Shown one piece after another: positions 6,509 through 8,227 of a DNA stretch of 8,227 nucleotides. Under the pieces are notes generated by a model. The model was not told the DNA's origin. It was given only the letters and a program-made list of their open reading frames with translations, and did no database searches. Position 1 is the stretch's first letter. Every line of letters starts with the position of its first letter. The stretch comes from an uncultured Clostridia bacterium (GTDB taxonomy: Bacteria > Bacillota > Clostridia > Oscillospirales > Oscillospiraceae). The stretch spans positions 1 through 8,227 of the forward strand of contig CALERM010000150.1 in NCBI GenBank assembly GCA_937907715.1, read 5' to 3'. The position numbers were made by a program, and so were the translations under genes.

Positions 6509-7753
6509 TTACTCAACGGTGACGCCGCGCTTTGCAAATTCCGAAACCATGAGATCGAGGTCGGGCTTGATGTTGATCGGCTCGCCCGCAGACTTGATGG
6601 CGTTTGCCACGTCCTTAAGTCCGTTGCCGGTGACGACGGAGACGACCGTGTCGTCCTTGCCGATGAGCCCCAGCTCGCATGCTTTTTTGACTGCCGCCGT
6701 GCCGGTGACGCCCGCAGGCTCGCCGAACACGCCGCAGGTTCTGCCCAGCAGCTTCTGCGCCGCGAGAATTTCCTCGTCAGTCACGTTAATGGCAAGACCA
6801 TTCGACTCGCGGATTGCCATAAGCGCCTTGTCCGCATTGCGCGGCACGCCGACGGAGATGGAGTCTGCAATCGTGTTTTCCTCCATCGGCTCCCAGGGCT
6901 TATTCTCCTGGATCGCGCGGTTGAGGGGGTAGCAGCCCGTGGACTGGGCGGAAATGAGCCGCGGCAGCTTGTCGATAAAGCCGATGGCGTAGAGGTCCTT
7001 GAGACCCTTCCACACGCCCGCGATCGTGCAGCCGTCGCCGACGGAGATGGCGAGATAATCAGGCATCTGCCAGTCCAGCTGCTCGGCAATTTCCAGCGCA
7101 ACGGTCTTCTTGCCCTCGGAAAGATAGGGATTGATCGCCGCGTTGCGGTTGTACCAGCCCCACTTTTCGATTGCCTCGGCAGACATCTTGAACGTCTCTT
7201 CGTAGTTGCCCTTGACGGAAATGACGTTTGCACCGAAAATCATCAGCTGCGCAACCTTGCCCTTGGGCGCGCGCTCGGGAACGAAGATATAGGTCTTGAA
7301 GCCCGCAGCCGCAGCGTTGCCGGCCAAGCTCGACGCAGCGTTTCCGGTGGACGAGCAGGCGATGATCTTTGCGCCCGCTTCACCGGCTTTCGCCACTGCC
7401 ATCGCAGAGGCGCGGTCCTTTAACGATGCCGTGGGGTTGATGCCGTCGTCCTTGACCCAGAGCCTTTTGACGCCCAGGATTTCTGCGAGCTTCGGCTCTT
7501 CATAGAGCGGCGACCAGCCCACGCGAAGGGGCGTATCGGGCGTGGTTTCCTCGACCGGCAGCAGCTCACGGTAGCGCCACATCGTGGGGTTCACACGGTT
7601 TTTGAGCGTTTCCTTCGTGAAATGCGCCTTGATGTAGTCGTAATCATAAATAATGTCCAGAATGCCGCCGCACTCGCAGTTCGTCAGATTCGGGACCGCT
7701 TCATATTCCTTGCCGCACTTGACACAGCGCGCGCACTTGACATTTTTCAGCAT
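6509..7753 (-). CDS. thrC: Threonine synthase
   Basis: PLP-dependent fold-type II enzyme converting O-phosphohomoserine to threonine and phosphate, the last step of threonine synthesis, in the cytoplasm. The 414-residue protein starts with a zinc-ribbon-like segment (C7, C10/C13, C26/C28 with a following GG), as in the Thermus/archaeal-type threonine synthases. The PLP-binding lysine is Lys112 in NPTASLKDRAS. The phosphate-binding loop is SSTGNAASS (134-142), and VVTGNGLKD (373-381) closes the cofactor site. The ATG at 7751-7753 is preferred over one 45 bases upstream because GGGAG lies 7 bases before it and the extra residues would overlap the intergenic hairpin. It lies 82 bases downstream of another PLP-enzyme gene on the same strand. 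No clear promoter is visible in that gap. The gene is complete and all expected motifs are present. Confidence 0.96.
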   Translation of the reverse strand: MLKNVKCARCVKCGKEYEAVPNLTNCECGGILDIIYDYDYIKAHFTKETLKNRVNPTMWRYRELLPVEETTPDTPLRVGWSPLYEEPKLAEILGVKRLWVKDDGINPTASLKDRASAMAVAKAGEAGAKIIACSSTGNAASSLAGNAAAAGFKTYIFVPERAPKGKVAQLMIFGANVISVKGNYEETFKMSAEAIEKWGWYNRNAAINPYLSEGKKTVALEIAEQLDWQMPDYLAISVGDGCTIAGVWKGLKDLYAIGFIDKLPRLISAQSTGCYPLNRAIQENKPWEPMEENTIADSISVGVPRNADKALMAIRESNGLAINVTDEEILAAQKLLGRTCGVFGEPAGVTGTAAVKKACELGLIGKDDTVVSVVTGNGLKDVANAIKSAGEPINIKPDLDLMVSEFAKRGVTVE

Positions 7754-7776
7754 TTCAGTTCTCCCGTAAAAGTATT

Positions 7777-7804
7777 GCGGGGATGGGGCTGCCCCCACCC
7801 CCGC
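7777..7804 (-). terminator. GC-rich hairpin in the thrC leader, terminator or attenuator candidate
   Basis: Read on the minus strand, GCGGGGGTGGGG (7804-7793) pairs with CCCCATCCCCGC (7788-7777) around a GCAG loop, a 12-bp stem with one G-U wobble. On the plus strand the same position would be an A-C mismatch, so the structure suits minus-strand RNA. It is followed by AATACTTTTA, an imperfect U-tract. It lies about 30 bases after the upstream PLP-enzyme stop and 23 bases before the thrC start codon. Confidence 0.5.
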
Positions 7805-7835
7805 GAAGTCGGTTATCGTATGAAAAGCAGATGGC

Positions 7836-8227
7836 TTACAGGCTCTTGAGAAGACCGACCTCGTCGTTGAAGGCGTTGATCAGCTCGTCAAGATCCTTCG
7901 CCTGTGCGTGGACCGCGTCCCACGTGCCCTTGGTGTCGTACCACTGGGCGTTGAGGTCTTCGACGTCCATGCCCTGCTGCTCGACCCAGGTGTAGTACTT
8001 GAGGTTGTGGACTCTCTTGCGCTCGGTGTACATGAGCTCGAGCATATTGTCGGTCTTGAGGTTCAGCATATGCAGGTTGTGGTCGAGCTCGGCAGCCTGT
8101 GCAGAGTATGCGCCGTACATTTCGTTGAGCTCTTCGACGCGGGACTTGTACATGACGGCGGAGTCGGTCAGGACGGTGACGACGACGTCGTCCTCGGTCA
8201 GCTCATAGTACTTGGCAAACTTGATGC
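7836..8227 (-). CDS. PLP-dependent fold-type II enzyme, C-terminal part (N-terminus cut by window edge)
   Basis: An open frame enters from the right edge and runs 129 residues to TAA at 7836-7838. The visible part reads IKFAKYYELTEDDVVVTVLT, then DSAVMYKSRVEELNEMYG, TDNMLELMYTERKR and HNLKYYTWVEQQG. I recognise this from memory as the C-terminal region of a clostridial PLP-dependent protein usually labelled a cysteine-synthase-like or 'subunit beta' enzyme. The cofactor-binding core lies outside the window, so the reaction cannot be read. The ATG at 8151-8153 is internal; the upstream codons (KFAKYYELTEDDVV) are clearly protein-like, so it is not the start. The same strand and proximity to thrC suggest amino-acid metabolism. 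Coding status is very likely; the family name is moderately sure. Confidence 0.7.
   Translation of the reverse strand, partial: IKFAKYYELTEDDVVVTVLTDSAVMYKSRVEELNEMYGAYSAQAAELDHNLHMLNLKTDNMLELMYTERKRVHNLKYYTWVEQQGMDVEDLNAQWYDTKGTWDAVHAQAKDLDELINAFNDEVGLLKSL

Noticed and set aside
5042..7423. 793-codon plus-strand open frame
   Set aside because: It overlaps sleC, gene 3, the hairpin terminator and most of thrC antisense, and its product is Arg/Ser/Pro-rich without domains. It is a GC-driven shadow.

Overview
The window looks like a chromosomal piece of a spore-forming, fairly GC-rich Clostridia member, by inference something like an Oscillospiraceae gut bacterium. The reasons are strong AGGAGG-type ribosome binding sites before nearly every gene, GC-rich third codon positions, a near-consensus sigma-A promoter, and a SleC-type cortex-lytic locus of the kind known from Clostridium spores. 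I see no mobile element, tRNA, rRNA or CRISPR array.

Region 1 (1-3904, minus strand) is an oligopeptide/dipeptide ABC transporter operon, transcribed oppB-oppC-oppD-oppF. OppF runs off the left edge, but only its last few residues are missing. The genes are tightly packed, with a 16-base gap, a 4-base gap and an 8-base overlap. No substrate-binding protein (OppA) is visible. A textbook sigma-A promoter (TTGACC, 17 bp, TATAAT) lies at 3977-4005 in the divergent intergenic region.

Region 2 (4204-6458, plus strand) is a three-gene unit that reads as a spore cortex-lytic (SleC-like) enzyme distributed over separate genes. The first gene matches the N-terminal pro-region of SleC. The second matches mature SleC (SpoIID-like lytic transglycosylase domain plus peptidoglycan-binding modules). 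The third is a small protein made of two further peptidoglycan-binding modules. The first two genes are in the same reading frame and are separated by one in-frame TGA and three codons, almost exactly where single-chain SleC is cut by Csp proteases. This is the most interesting part of the window.

Region 3 (6464-8227, minus strand) is convergent with region 2, across a perfect hairpin that can terminate both sides. It holds threonine synthase (thrC). Upstream of it lies the C-terminal part of a second PLP-dependent enzyme that runs off the right edge. A strong GC-rich hairpin, better paired in the minus-strand RNA, sits in the 82-base gap between them.

The transporter, the cortex-lytic unit and the amino-acid genes are separate transcription units. 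Peptide uptake and spore cortex hydrolysis could be linked physiologically, but the sequence shows only adjacency.
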